Positions 1-7,880 of a stretch of DNA of 64,000 bases are shown one piece after another. A program made the position numbers and the translations under genes. The notes beneath the pieces are model-generated. The model saw only the letters and a list, made by a program, of their open reading frames with translations. It was not told the DNA's origin and did no database searches. The first letter of the stretch is position 1. Each line of letters opens with the position of its first letter. The stretch comes from Photobacterium aquae (GTDB lineage: Bacteria; Pseudomonadota; Gammaproteobacteria; Enterobacterales; Vibrionaceae): assembly GCF_001029445.1 (NCBI RefSeq), contig NZ_LDOT01000013.1:1-64000 (forward strand), given 5' to 3'.

Positions 1-187
1 TCAATGAGTATCAAGGCAATTAAGTTGACCCGTTACACTCGGCATTTTTGGTTTGAAGTTCGGTGCATTTTGTTAGTTTAGTGTGGGGCAACTTATTGCG
101 TACGTGATGTTCCTTTAATGATATGTAAGCACTCTCGAACATTAAATAGGTTACAGAAGCATAGTTGAATCGGTTATGGAAGAATAG
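1..187. other. Non-coding left edge, possible attC 3' half
   Basis: No gene is visible here. The stretch around 25-110 has the feel of the central and right part of a VCR-like attC (GCATTTTGTTAG-TTTAGTG, GGGGCAAC), similar in character to 3150-3240 and 6725-6780, but the left half would lie outside the window and I could not build a convincing stem. A GGAAG Shine-Dalgarno for the next gene starts near 178. Confidence 0.3.
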
Positions 188-1027
188 ATGATGGAATTGA
201 AAGTTTTAGTTGATAACAACACAATAATTGACCGATATTATTTAGGTGAGCCGGGTGTCTCGTATTTGATAACTGAAGGTGACACGAAGGTATTGTTTGA
301 TGTTGGTTATTCTGACGTGTTTATTCAGAATGCTAGAAAAATGAATGAATCCTTAATGGATGTTAACTATGTTGTTATCTCTCATGGCCATAATGACCAT
401 ACAGGTGGTTTAGTTCCGCTTGTTAAGCTTTACTCTGAAGCAAGAGCTGAAGGTATAAATTGTCAAAGTCCAACAGTTGTAGCTCACCCAGAAGCATTCT
501 CGTATAAAGAGTACTCTGGTGATGAAATAGGCTCAGTTCTCGATGGCAAAAAGATTGGTAAGTACTTTGATACTAGTTTAACAAATAAGCCCTTATGGAT
601 AACAGATAAGCTTGTATTTCTAGGTGAAATTGAAAGAACTAATGATTTTGAAAACCTAGATCCAATTGGTCGATGTGAACACGTTGATACAATATTTGAT
701 GATTATGTTAAGGATGACTCAGCACTCGTATACAAATCGCCCCAAGGTTTAGTCATTATTACAGGGTGTTCTCACGCTGGTATATGCAATATCATCGAGT
801 ATGCCAAAAAAGTCTGTGGTGATGACAGAGTTTTAGATGTAATTGGTGGATTTCATCTCCTTGAACCAAGTAAGGTTCAGTCAGAAGGCACACTCAATTA
901 TTTCAAAGAACAAGACATAAACAACATCCACCCATGCCATTGTACAAGCCTAGAGTACAAAATTAAGCTATCTAATTCAGCGAATGTTATGGACGTAGGT
1001 GTTGGTTTGTCACTTAATTATCAATAA
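188..1027 (+). CDS. MBL-fold metallo-hydrolase (cassette gene)
   Basis: This is a 279-residue metallo-beta-lactamase-fold protein without a signal peptide. The metal-binding HGHNDH motif is at residues 66-71, followed by TGG, then GCSHAG near 193-198 and GGFHL near 220-224, which is the arrangement of the subfamily annotated as methanopterin-synthase-like (7,8-dihydropterin-6-methyl... synthase) MBL hydrolases. The substrate cannot be told from sequence. The ATG at 188 has a GGAAG ribosome-binding site five bases upstream; a second ATG follows directly. It is the first complete cassette-like gene in the window, reads rightward like its neighbours, and is followed after about 30 bp by an IS110 end sitting where an attC site would be expected. 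Confidence 0.85.
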   Translation: MMELKVLVDNNTIIDRYYLGEPGVSYLITEGDTKVLFDVGYSDVFIQNARKMNESLMDVNYVVISHGHNDHTGGLVPLVKLYSEARAEGINCQSPTVVAHPEAFSYKEYSGDEIGSVLDGKKIGKYFDTSLTNKPLWITDKLVFLGEIERTNDFENLDPIGRCEHVDTIFDDYVKDDSALVYKSPQGLVIITGCSHAGICNIIEYAKKVCGDDRVLDVIGGFHLLEPSKVQSEGTLNYFKEQDINNIHPCHCTSLEYKIKLSNSANVMDVGVGLSLNYQ

Positions 1028-1057
1028 GGTTAAGTCTATCAAATGAGTCCTGGAACA

Positions 1058-1624
1058 TAACAAACGACTATGGCGTCAATAGCTAATTTCTGGCTATGTT
1101 TTCGTTCCACATGACGCCACCTCTAATCATCGAATTTAAGATCACAACCATCTTTCTTACACTCGCAATAATGGCGACTTTTTTCGGTTTTCCTGCATCT
1201 AAAAAGTCGCTGGTAAGTAGCTTTAAAAACAGGGTTACACTGCATCGCAGACATCATAGCCATGTAGAGCTCGGTGCGTACTTGTGCTCGTCCCCCCCCC
1301 TGAATGACTAGCTTACCTTTATAGCGTCCACTGCTTCAATGCCAGTTAGTTACAGGCTCTACTCAGGTAAGCAACTTTGTTGTTCGCATGGGTGCGCAAC
1401 AATAGCAGGCGGTAAGTAGGCAAAGAATGAGAGTACTTTTGCTCGAGATATTGTTTTGTGGATCAGGGTGTTGCCATTGGCATCCTCACCGGGGATACTT
1501 AAGGAATATTTTGCAAAATCAATGCTATAGATATAAAGTGACATGACGGCCTCCGAACGTTTTCTTACTCAGACTCACCAAGTGTGGCAGAGTCTGGATG
1601 AGGGGAAGTCCATGTCATTCGTTA
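1058..1624 (-). mobile_element. Internally deleted IS110-family element (both ends)
   Basis: The left part (1058 to about 1316) encodes, on the minus strand and with a frameshift, the C-terminus of an IS110-family transposase (VRTELYMAMMSAMQCNP, then KPKKVAIIA, VRKMVVILNSM, GGVMWNENIARN and a stop). The right part (about 1317-1624) encodes the N-terminus (1359-1544 minus: YSIDFAK, IPGEDANGNTLIHKT, SRAKVLSFFA). The catalytic core between them is missing, so this is a non-autonomous remnant of about 567 bp. The outer ends TAACAAACGAC and GTCATTCGTTA are imperfect inverted repeats (9 of 11), and they also look like attC core sites. Related single ends recur at 5321, 7010, 7864, 8787 and 9400. 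Confidence 0.75.
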
Positions 1625-1836
1625 TGTTTTATTGCTCACTTAATCTTATCAATAGGTTGAACATGTCTTTTTAATGTGTTTGAAAAATCAATTTTATCAC
1701 TGAATAGATTTTGAAATAGATGAGGGTATATTAATTGAAATGTGAACTAGACCGCACAATTATAGTATTGAACTACCAGTAAAACTTCAAAAATGAAATG
1801 ATTCATGCAAACTTATAAATATCAGTGCATGACATT

Positions 1837-2250
1837 ATGAAAAAAATAATTGTTGTACTATCAGTCTTTCTTTTAATCATTGGTGGTTATACATGGTGGA
1901 GTTTTTGGGAGCCAAGTGAGTTTGAGGAAGGCTCAATAATATTTGAGCTAAAAATCCCTGGTGTTATAAAAGATTTTAATGCAATTGGTGCGAAATCCTC
2001 CCCGAAGTATAAATATCGTATTGCTGATGGTGTAAAGCCATCAATAATCACAATGTCATACTGCTCTAGCTCTTCCATTAGGAAGATATCTGCATATTTT
2101 GAGAATGTTGGGTTGAAATGTGAGAACAGTGTTGACTTTCATGGCACTAAATGTACGGGCATATATGAAGGTTATTATATGTTAGCGTTATTAAGTTCAG
2201 AAGATAACTGTGTTGATGTTTATGCAAGTTTTGAGGGGGAAGGAAAATGA
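1837..2250 (+). CDS. Hypothetical membrane-anchored protein (cassette gene)
   Basis: I do not recognise the family. The protein is about 137 residues when started at the ATG at 1837 (an upstream in-frame ATG at 1825 would add four residues). It begins with a lysine pair and a single hydrophobic segment (about residues 4-21, ending GGYTWW), so it is probably an inner-membrane anchored or secreted protein. The rest is a small soluble domain with several cysteines (MSYCSS, LKCENS, TKCTG, NCVD) that could form disulfides in the periplasm. Its stop codon overlaps the next ATG by four bases (ATGA), so the two genes form one translational unit. No clear Shine-Dalgarno precedes it. It lies about 200 bp after an IS110 end. 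Confidence 0.65.
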   Translation: MKKIIVVLSVFLLIIGGYTWWSFWEPSEFEEGSIIFELKIPGVIKDFNAIGAKSSPKYKYRIADGVKPSIITMSYCSSSSIRKISAYFENVGLKCENSVDFHGTKCTGIYEGYYMLALLSSEDNCVDVYASFEGEGK

Positions 2251-3026
2251 GCAAACGGGAAGATATTTTAGATGGGCGGCTTCGGAAGAATTGGTCTAAA
2301 AATTATGGGCTTCTCTATACATGCCGTGCAGGTTGGGTAGATTTGGGGCACCTAAATCCATATAACTCTAGACCGGAAATAGGCGCTGGTAACTTATGGA
2401 AAAATATTAATAATGAAGGCGAGGCATATAATAAAGTTCAGTTCGAAATAAGTCGAATGGATCCTCGAGGTCGCTACATCGCAGAAAAGTTTGATGAGAA
2501 AGTAACGTATCACTTCCCTGATGGTAAAACAGGTTTTTTAGTTCGTTATCGTCAGGATCATGCTGGTTATTGGGGAAAGCCCGGCGTAGAAAGAAAATAT
2601 ATCGTAAAGCATGGTTTGACAAAAATTCAGAAGAGACAAGTAGCTTTATCAATATTTATGGAAGTATCTGTTTCATTTGAGTCTTTTCAGCGTTTTCTTT
2701 CCATTGTAACTGATAGTGGCTTCAGTCAAGAGGACTTAGTATCTAATTTAATTGGGTTTTATATTGGTGTCGGTGATATTACACAAGAAAAAGCAATAGA
2801 ACTTTGTCATCCTGTATCAAAACAAGTTGCGTTGTCTGTCTGGGATAAAGAAGGTGCAGTTGGCAAAAATAAGAATAATAACTGGCGCCCCAAATACGCC
2901 AACTCAACGGTTCATATAAATAGCAATCAATGTGCAGATGAATGCTTAGTCTCTGGTACAACTTTTCCTGATGTTTTCACAAAGATAAAACCGGTTCGAA
3001 AAGGTTTTTTGTATGTTAATGCCTAG
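2247..3026 (+). CDS. Hypothetical protein, DUF4056-like (cassette gene)
   Basis: This 259-residue protein starts at an ATG overlapping the previous stop and is preceded by a strong GGGGGAAGGA ribosome-binding site. The N-terminal segment with YTCRAGWVDLGHLNP around residues 24-38 resembles DUF4056-type proteins of Vibrio, but I am recalling that from memory and did not verify it. No signal peptide, transmembrane segment or nucleotide-binding motif is visible. Two conserved-looking cysteines occur early and late (TCRAG, NQCADEC). The overlap with the membrane-anchored protein upstream suggests the two products act together, perhaps as an effector and a membrane partner; that is inference. It is followed by a hairpin and a recognisable attC. 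Confidence 0.65.
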   Translation: MSKREDILDGRLRKNWSKNYGLLYTCRAGWVDLGHLNPYNSRPEIGAGNLWKNINNEGEAYNKVQFEISRMDPRGRYIAEKFDEKVTYHFPDGKTGFLVRYRQDHAGYWGKPGVERKYIVKHGLTKIQKRQVALSIFMEVSVSFESFQRFLSIVTDSGFSQEDLVSNLIGFYIGVGDITQEKAIELCHPVSKQVALSVWDKEGAVGKNKNNNWRPKYANSTVHINSNQCADECLVSGTTFPDVFTKIKPVRKGFLYVNA

Positions 3027-3054
3027 CTGTAAATAATGGGTCTCATTTACAGCT
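3025..3054 (+). terminator. Hairpin after the two-gene cassette
   Basis: A perfect 10-bp inverted repeat AGCTGTAAAT / ATTTACAGCT with a 10-nt loop overlaps the stop codon of the preceding gene. It is followed by the T-rich run TTATTCTTTA, so it could act as a weak intrinsic terminator. Confidence 0.5.
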
Positions 3055-3113
3055 TATTCTTTACGGTATCTAAATAATTCGTCAAACTTAGTTTCAACTT
3101 TGAAGTACGACAA

Positions 3114-3240
3114 ACATAACAAGGCCGTCAAAACGACCATCAACGCTCGGCATTCTAGGTCTGAATTAATTTTAGTGTTTACGGTGGTCATTTTAAAGTT
3201 GCCGCAATACGTTGCTGGCGTTTTACGGCAGGCGCTGGAG
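3114..3240 (+). repeat. attC recombination site of an integron cassette
   Basis: The left arm ACATAAC then GGCCGTCAAAACGACCATCAACG (3123-3145) pairs with the right arm CGTTGCTGGCGTTTTACGGCAGG (3210-3232). The right arm's complement reads GCCGT-AAAACG-CCAGCAACG, so the left arm carries unpaired extra C and A bases. Such extrahelical bases are the hallmark of folded attC sites recognised by integron integrases. The loop is about 65 bp with a VCR-like TTTAGTG. The 3' core, normally GTTAG, reads GCTGG and directly abuts the IS4 element, so the site is probably dead. Confidence 0.75.
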
Positions 3241-4520
3241 GATCCCCACAAAATTCACGCATGATAACTGTTTCTTGCCATCATAATTAGCTCTTGTTGT
3301 GCCCAACGTAATGTTGAGTTTGTGATGTGATATTCAAGTCGTCGAAAGACCTCTTTTCCGAGTCTGACAAAGGATAAAACTCGCCTCTTTTTTATCGTAT
3401 TAGCTTGGAAGTGGCGGTGCCAACCGGCATGTTCAGCAGCAATACCAAACCACCAATAGACCATGAAGGCGAGAAGGCCGATCAGCAGCAGGATATCGAG
3501 ACGCTTTGGGTCGTTGGTTCGACTTTGTCGCAGACCAAAGCCATATTGAGCCCGGAAAGTCTCTTCAATTTGCATACGTTTTTCATAGAGGCGGACGATA
3601 CAGCGGGAAGAGAAGATATCGGTAGGGATGTTTGTTGCGAGTAACCAAGGTTCTTTCGCTGATTTTCTATGGACAGCTTGTGCTGTAAAGTGCTCTCTAC
3701 CTCTGGGTCTGTCTTGGCGTTTTCTGGATGTTTGTTTTTTGAAGAGATGTAGGTGGCAGAGTAATGGTTTTCGTTTTGCCAGTTGGGTCAACCCTATGTA
3801 CTTGGGTTTATTATTTGCCTTTTTAAACAGTTGCTTAATGTGATGCCATTGTTTGTTATAAAAGGCATTTACATCACCGCGAACGCGTCCAGCACCACCC
3901 CATAGCCTCTATCTGTCGAAACCAGGTGTTTCTGAAACCAGCATCTGTGATAATGATGGGGATGACATGCGAGGGTAAAACGGCTTTAAAGTTATCAAGA
4001 AATATCTGGTGACTGCGAGGAGAGTTGTATTGTTTAAAGGTAAAGGATTGCTCAAAAAGGGTAACGGAACGACCATCTACAGCAACGGATGCCCTGAGTA
4101 CCATGAGGCGTTTATATTCCCGGATATCTGCCCAATCAACAAGGACAATCGGCTGTGGATTTACCGAGCATATTTGGTGGCAGTGCCAGCGGTAAATATC
4201 TAGCCTGTCTCGGTGTAGATGAGAGTTTCCCAATAAACGGTCAACCCTCTTTATACAGTGCTTGGCTTTTGCTTTAGAAGGTAGTGATCTACCCAGTAAT
4301 GTAAGGGTCAGCGCATCGTTATTTAGTAGTGCTTTCACCGAATCCATCAGTGAGTTGAGTCGCTTTTTGTGAATGCTAGGGCATTGTTCTCTAAGGGAGT
4401 CGTGTAGTATTTGAATATCACGCATCTTGTTTTCTTCTTTTATTTTTGTGGTGAATTCATTAGATCAGAAGGCAGGATGCGTGTTTACTTATTGAACAAC
4501 AAGGGAATTTTGTGGGGATT
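3241..4520 (-). mobile_element. IS4-family insertion sequence
   Basis: The ends are inverted repeats: GATCCCCACAAAATTC at the left and, read inward from the right, AATCCCCACAAAATTC. The element is about 1.28 kb and carries one transposase gene on the minus strand, disrupted by a frameshift. No direct target repeat is visible: the left flank is GGCGCTGGAG and the right flank CCTAAGCGGC. Both flanks nevertheless contain an attC-like 3' end (CGGCAGGCG-CTGG at the left, CGGCAGGCG-TTAG at the right). A second copy of its left end is at 6786. Confidence 0.8.
3255..4425 (-). pseudogene. IS4-family transposase, frameshifted
   Basis: The N-terminal part (3874-4425, 183 residues) runs from MRDIQILHDSL through the DDE elements VLVDWADI and IITDAGFRN, and stops after GWCWTRSR. 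The C-terminal part continues in another frame (upstream of 3791 down to 3255) with RVRGDVNAFYNKQW, then the YREK-like region RCIVRLYEKRMQIEETFRAQYG written here as its key residues Y, E and K. The frame changes near 3885, compatible with loss of a few bases in a GWCW-VGR-VRGD stretch. All catalytic residues appear to be encoded, but not in one reading frame, so the copy should be inactive unless the frame is restored by translational slippage. Confidence 0.8.
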
Positions 4521-4541
4521 CCTAAGCGGCAGGCGTTAGCT
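4521..4541 (+). repeat. attC 3' end remnant
   Basis: CCTAAGCGGCAGGCGTTAG matches the shape of a VCR-type attC right end (a CC-TTAGGCGGGCGTTA-like sequence). It follows the IS4 element and precedes the reversed HNH gene cassette, so it marks a cassette boundary. Confidence 0.5.
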
Positions 4542-5252
4542 TTACTCGCCAAAATGCCGTTCTCGGTGGCAATTTGGGCATAGGGCAATAGAATTTTCGA
4601 CAGTATCTTCACCTCCATTTGATAGAAAAACCTTATGGTGGACTTCAAGGTATGGAGTGTTGTCTGATTTGCGTCTAAAAGGTGCTTTATTTAGACACTT
4701 TTGACAACGCCCATTTGCTTGCGCTAGAACTTCAGCAACAACGTCTGGGTTACGATTGTAAGTCCATGTGGTTGTTTTTACCCGTTTGGGCTTTTTGTTG
4801 GCAGTAAGGAGTCTCGCTTGTCTTGTGGTTGTTGAATCTGATAGTGCTTTTTCGACTTCTTGGTAGAAAGACTCTGTACTTTCTTGTTGTTCAATTATTA
4901 GAAAGTCATCGATGGCTGCAAGGAGAGCATCAATACCAAGATCTACCCATAAATTTTCGTGATTTGGCTTGGGAAATATTTCCGATTGAGTGTGCAGAGG
5001 TGAAGAATCAATTGCACTAAAAGCAATAGAGCTATTGGCTGTTTCATCTATTGGTCGCAAATAGAATACCTTGGTGCGAGTGTATAAACCTTTGGCTGAA
5101 AATCGAGCTAGTAGTCTTGGATGTTGAAAAGTTAGTTCATACTTAATTTTGCTTGCTCTTGGCTTCTGAGCCTGAATAAACTCAAACCCATAACTTTCAA
5201 GTTTGCTCACAAGAGCAATAAAGCGTGGTTCTGGTATGTTGCGTGCTTTCAT
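4542..5252 (-). CDS. HNH endonuclease (reversed cassette gene)
   Basis: This 236-residue protein has an N-terminal region of about 150 residues that I do not recognise, and a C-terminal HNH nuclease domain: CQKC near residue 186, then LEVHHKVFLSNGGEDT, ENSIALCPNCHRERH at the end. The two C-x2-C pairs would bind a structural zinc and the VHH...N...H residues form the beta-beta-alpha-metal nuclease centre, as in McrA-like HNH proteins. It probably cuts DNA. The N-terminal half may bind modified or specific DNA, which is inference. It is the only gene in the array read leftward, so it would not be driven by an integron promoter to the left and must carry its own promoter near 5260-5320. Confidence 0.8.
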   Translation of the reverse strand: MKARNIPEPRFIALVSKLESYGFEFIQAQKPRASKIKYELTFQHPRLLARFSAKGLYTRTKVFYLRPIDETANSSIAFSAIDSSPLHTQSEIFPKPNHENLWVDLGIDALLAAIDDFLIIEQQESTESFYQEVEKALSDSTTTRQARLLTANKKPKRVKTTTWTYNRNPDVVAEVLAQANGRCQKCLNKAPFRRKSDNTPYLEVHHKVFLSNGGEDTVENSIALCPNCHRERHFGE

Positions 5253-5320
5253 TGAGCTGCTCCAAATTTCTGTACGCCATATTATAACCGTTAGTCATCG
5301 TATGTGATAGGATATAAAGC

Positions 5321-5526
5321 TAACAAACGACTATGACGTCAATAGCTAAAATAGCTAATTTCTGGCTATGTTTTCGTTCCACATGACGCCATCTCGAAGC
5401 ATCGAATTTAAGATCACAACCATCTTCCTTACACACGCAATAATGGCGACTTTTTTCGGTTTCATTGCATCGCAGACATCATAGCCATGTAGAATACAGT
5501 GCGTACTTGTGATCGTCCCCCCCCGC
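5321..5526 (-). mobile_element. IS110-family element, transposase C-terminal end
   Basis: It starts with TAACAAACGAC and is closely similar to 1058-1316, with about 54 bp missing inside. On the minus strand it encodes GGGRSQVRTVFYMAMMSAMQ and, after the deletion, MVVILNSM and GVMWNENIARN-like residues. There is no matching N-terminal end next to it. Between it and the terminator at 5661, the plus strand could encode a short C-terminal remnant ending EIEMLVYFH at a TAA near 5640, which I cannot identify. Confidence 0.65.
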
Positions 5527-5660
5527 TCAACAAGCCCTTTGCACCAGAGGCTGAGGCGATCGGTCTTGCCAATATTGGTAATAGCCGCCCGTGAACTACA
5601 GCAAAGGGATGAGATCGAAATGCTGGTGTACTTCCACTAAGCACTAATGACTGAGCAACG

Positions 5661-5692
5661 AAAAGCCGGGCATGACACTGTCCGGCTTTTTA
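5661..5692 (+). terminator. Intrinsic terminator
   Basis: The stem AAAAGCCGG / CCGGCTTTT with a 12-nt loop is followed by more T residues (TTTTTATTTCG). No intact gene ends just upstream, so it is probably the relic 3' end of a lost gene. Confidence 0.7.
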
Positions 5693-6197
5693 TTTCGAAC
5701 AAAATCAATCCCCAGCCCTACTCCACCTCTTGAAAAGCCTAGCGATAACTCGCTAAATATGACCAGCATTGACCTGCTAGTAACGAGACCCCAAATACTC
5801 GCCCCGCAACACACACAGATAAAGCATTGATATTATTGCGAATTAACACTTACAATTGGTATTAACGAGGTCTCATTAATACCGAATACTCGCTTTGCTC
5901 AAGCAAATAACAGCTATTAAGCAACAATGATTTTATGCAACCTATTGACTTAACAGGATGCTGATAAGAAAATTGTGTGCAATTAAGTGTGTATTAGGCT
6001 GGGGAAAGCGAGCATGCTGTTTAATACACTGTTATCTTTTGCTCGAAGAATTTAGTCGGAAGTTGGTTAAATGGACAAGAAAGTTTAGATTTATAATTTT
6101 GTTTCAGTTTCATGTGTGATGATATTGGAGTGATAATGGACGGTGAATCAATTGTCACTAAATTAAGATTGTTATTTTAGGTTATAAATATGAAATC
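5693..6197. other. 500-bp non-coding stretch with a palindrome
   Basis: No open frame of interest was found. The only clear structure is the inverted repeat GGTATTAA - 10 nt - TTAATACC at 5858-5883, which has the size of a regulator-binding dyad. The motif ATTAATACCGAATACTCGC partly repeats nearby ATACTCGCC at 5794-5802. The final 150 bp are AT-rich and may hold the promoter of the next gene. Confidence 0.45.
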
Positions 6198-6710
6198 ATG
6201 CTTTTTTTGATGTTGGTACTTTTTAGTAGTTTCTCTTTATCTGCTGAATTAATTACAAAGAATGTGCTTAATGGAAGAGTGTCTTTACTGATTCCACAAC
6301 AATTTACTCAAATGCCGGATGATATTTTAGAAATTAAATACCCTAGTTCCCGGAGGCCGACAGAAGTATTAAGTGATGATAGTGGTAGTATTTCTCTAGC
6401 ATTTAATCATACAAACACAGTTATGGAATCTTCCGATATTCCTGAATTTCATCATGCGATTTCTAAAATGTTCCATAACTTATATCCATCAGCTAAATGG
6501 TTTCGAGATGAAATTATTGAACGCAATGGCAGAATATTTATTGTATTGGAGCTTATTACCCCTGCAATGGATACAGAAATTCATAATATCATGTACGGAA
6601 CATCCGTTGATGGTCGATTATTATTCATTGCCTTTAATACTACCATTGAGCAGTCAAAAAAGTGGCTTCCTATTGGTAGAAAAGTTATGGAATCACTAAC
6701 AATAAAATAA
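6198..6710 (+). CDS. Hypothetical exported protein (cassette gene)
   Basis: The 170-residue product starts with a hydrophobic signal-peptide-like segment (MLFLMLVLFSSFSLSA, cleavage likely after SLSA), so it should be periplasmic. The mature part contains no motif that I recognise. Phrases such as SLLIPQQFTQMP and YPSSRRPTEVLSDD are reminiscent of small periplasmic proteins of unknown function that vary between cassette arrays. No good Shine-Dalgarno is visible before the ATG at 6198; an ATG at 6189 in another frame is closed quickly. The gene is followed by an attC remnant, consistent with a cassette. Confidence 0.6.
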   Translation: MLFLMLVLFSSFSLSAELITKNVLNGRVSLLIPQQFTQMPDDILEIKYPSSRRPTEVLSDDSGSISLAFNHTNTVMESSDIPEFHHAISKMFHNLYPSAKWFRDEIIERNGRIFIVLELITPAMDTEIHNIMYGTSVDGRLLFIAFNTTIEQSKKWLPIGRKVMESLTIK

Positions 6711-6711
6711 T

Positions 6712-6785
6712 AACCTTAAATTTGAATGGAGTTCTGTGCATTTGGTGTGTTTAGTGGGACACATAACTTATGTTAGGCGCTAAAA
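6712..6785 (+). repeat. attC remnant ending in GTTAGGC
   Basis: After the stop codon comes a VCR-like stretch (GTGCATTTGGTGTGTTTAGTG) and then ACATAAC-TTAT-GTTAGGC. GTTAGGC at 6772-6778 fits the attC core consensus GTTRRRY exactly. A full stem is not evident, and an IS4 fragment begins eight bases later. Confidence 0.5.
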
Positions 6786-6931
6786 GATCCCATAAAACTC
6801 ACGCATAATAACTACTCCTTGCCATCGTAATTAGCTCTTGTTGTGCCCAACGTAATGTCGAGTTTGTGATGTGATATTCAAGTCGTCGAAAAACGTCTTT
6901 TCCGAGTCTGACGAAGAATAGAACCAGCCTC
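6786..6931 (-). mobile_element. IS4-family left-end fragment
   Basis: These roughly 145 bp are a diverged copy of 3241-3385 (GATCCCATAAAACTCACGC, GCTCTTGTTGTGCCCAACG, TATTCAAGTCGTCGAAAA), that is the inverted repeat plus the transposase C-terminal codons. It is cut off near 6931, where an IS110 end begins. The ten bases before it (GGCGCTAAAA) resemble the ten bases before the full copy (GGCGCTGGAG). Confidence 0.75.
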
Positions 6932-7010
6932 GCGGACTCCGAACGTTTTCGTACTCAGACTCACCAAGTGTGGCAGAGTCTGGATGAGGGGGTGTCCATG
7001 TCATTCGTTA
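6932..7010 (-). mobile_element. IS110-family 5' non-coding end, fused to IS4 fragment
   Basis: This copy runs from GGACTCCGAACGTTTTC to GTCATTCGTTA and holds only the untranslated leader of the transposase gene. The same leader occurs at about 1550-1624, 7790-7864 and 8710-8787. The RDD-family gene starts 37 bp downstream. Confidence 0.7.
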
Positions 7011-7046
7011 ACTTGCGAATAAAATTTATCTAAAAAGGAAACAATT

Positions 7047-7514
7047 ATGGAAAATATACAAGATAACTCGTATCGATTGGCTTCTCGATGGTCACGAATA
7101 GGAGCTTCGGTTGTAGATGGGTTAGTACTTGGTATTGTTCTGCTACCTTTGGCTTATTTTACTGGTGGCTTTGACGGACTATCTCAAACCCCTCCAGTAG
7201 AGCCATCTTTTGGGTATAAGATTGTAATGGCAGTCTTAGGCTTTGGCTTATATTGTGCGGTTAACTGGAAAATGCTGAAGCAATCTGGTCAAACAGTAGG
7301 AAAGAAGGTCTTAAACATTAGAGTCGTTAACATCGACGGAAGTCCAGCTAAGGTTCAAGACCTCATATTTAAGCGTTATGCATTTATGTTATTTCTTGTG
7401 TATATCCCTTTTATTGGGGGACTTTTGAACTTGGTTAATCTAGCAATGATTTTTGGTAAGCAAAGAAGAGCACTGCATGACCGAGTTGCCAAAATGCGAG
7501 TAATCTCAAATTAA
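7047..7514 (+). CDS. RDD family membrane protein (cassette gene)
   Basis: The 155-residue protein has the RDD signature: SRWSRIGASVVDGLVLG near residues 12-28 (arginine and aspartate within the first transmembrane helix region) and a closing R-A-LHDRVAKMRVI at the end. Hydrophobic helices are at about 20-38, 57-73 and 110-130. RDD proteins are small inner-membrane proteins, some proposed to act as ion exchangers; the substrate here is unknown. The ATG at 7047 has an AAAGGAAAC ribosome-binding site. It lies between two IS110 ends in the cassette array. Confidence 0.85.
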   Translation: MENIQDNSYRLASRWSRIGASVVDGLVLGIVLLPLAYFTGGFDGLSQTPPVEPSFGYKIVMAVLGFGLYCAVNWKMLKQSGQTVGKKVLNIRVVNIDGSPAKVQDLIFKRYAFMLFLVYIPFIGGLLNLVNLAMIFGKQRRALHDRVAKMRVISN

Positions 7515-7564
7515 CAATTAACACATATAAGCCATCGGGGTATCAAGGGGGGAGATCTACCCCC

Positions 7565-7864
7565 TATCCCCTTGGCTGCGTAGCTGCCAATATAATCGAA
7601 CAACAAAGTTCTCTACTTCGCTCTGATGATAAACCCTCCCTAAGGGCTGACGAGATATTTGCAAACGTTGCAAGAACCTTCGAGCTTGATATTGTTTTTA
7701 AGATCAATGCATTGCATACAGGATATTCACCGTGGATACTAAAACTATTCTTGGCAAAATCAATGCTATAGATAGAAAGTAACATGATAGCCGCTGAACG
7801 TATTTTTACTCAAACTCGCCAAGAGTGGCTGAGTCTAGATAAGGGAATTTCATGTCATTCATTA
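7565..7864 (-). mobile_element. IS110-family N-terminal end (diverged copy)
   Basis: The minus strand encodes the start of an IS110-type transposase (from 7785: LLSIYSIDFAKNSFSIHGEY, then LILKTISSSKVLATFA) and then loses similarity. Its leader ends GTCATTCATTA. The copy is more diverged than those at 1317 and 8400, which suggests several independent or old insertions rather than one recent duplication. Confidence 0.65.
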
Positions 7865-7880
7865 AGTTCATGGAGGATAA

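Noticed and set aside
1096..1311. A 71-codon plus-strand open frame
   Set aside because: It is the shadow of the minus-strand IS110 transposase C-terminus, whose motifs read clearly on the other strand.
1359..1544. A short minus-strand open frame that could be called a gene
   Set aside because: It is the truncated N-terminus of an IS110-type transposase and recurs near 7564-7785 and 8516-8716, so it is reported as part of mobile-element remnants.
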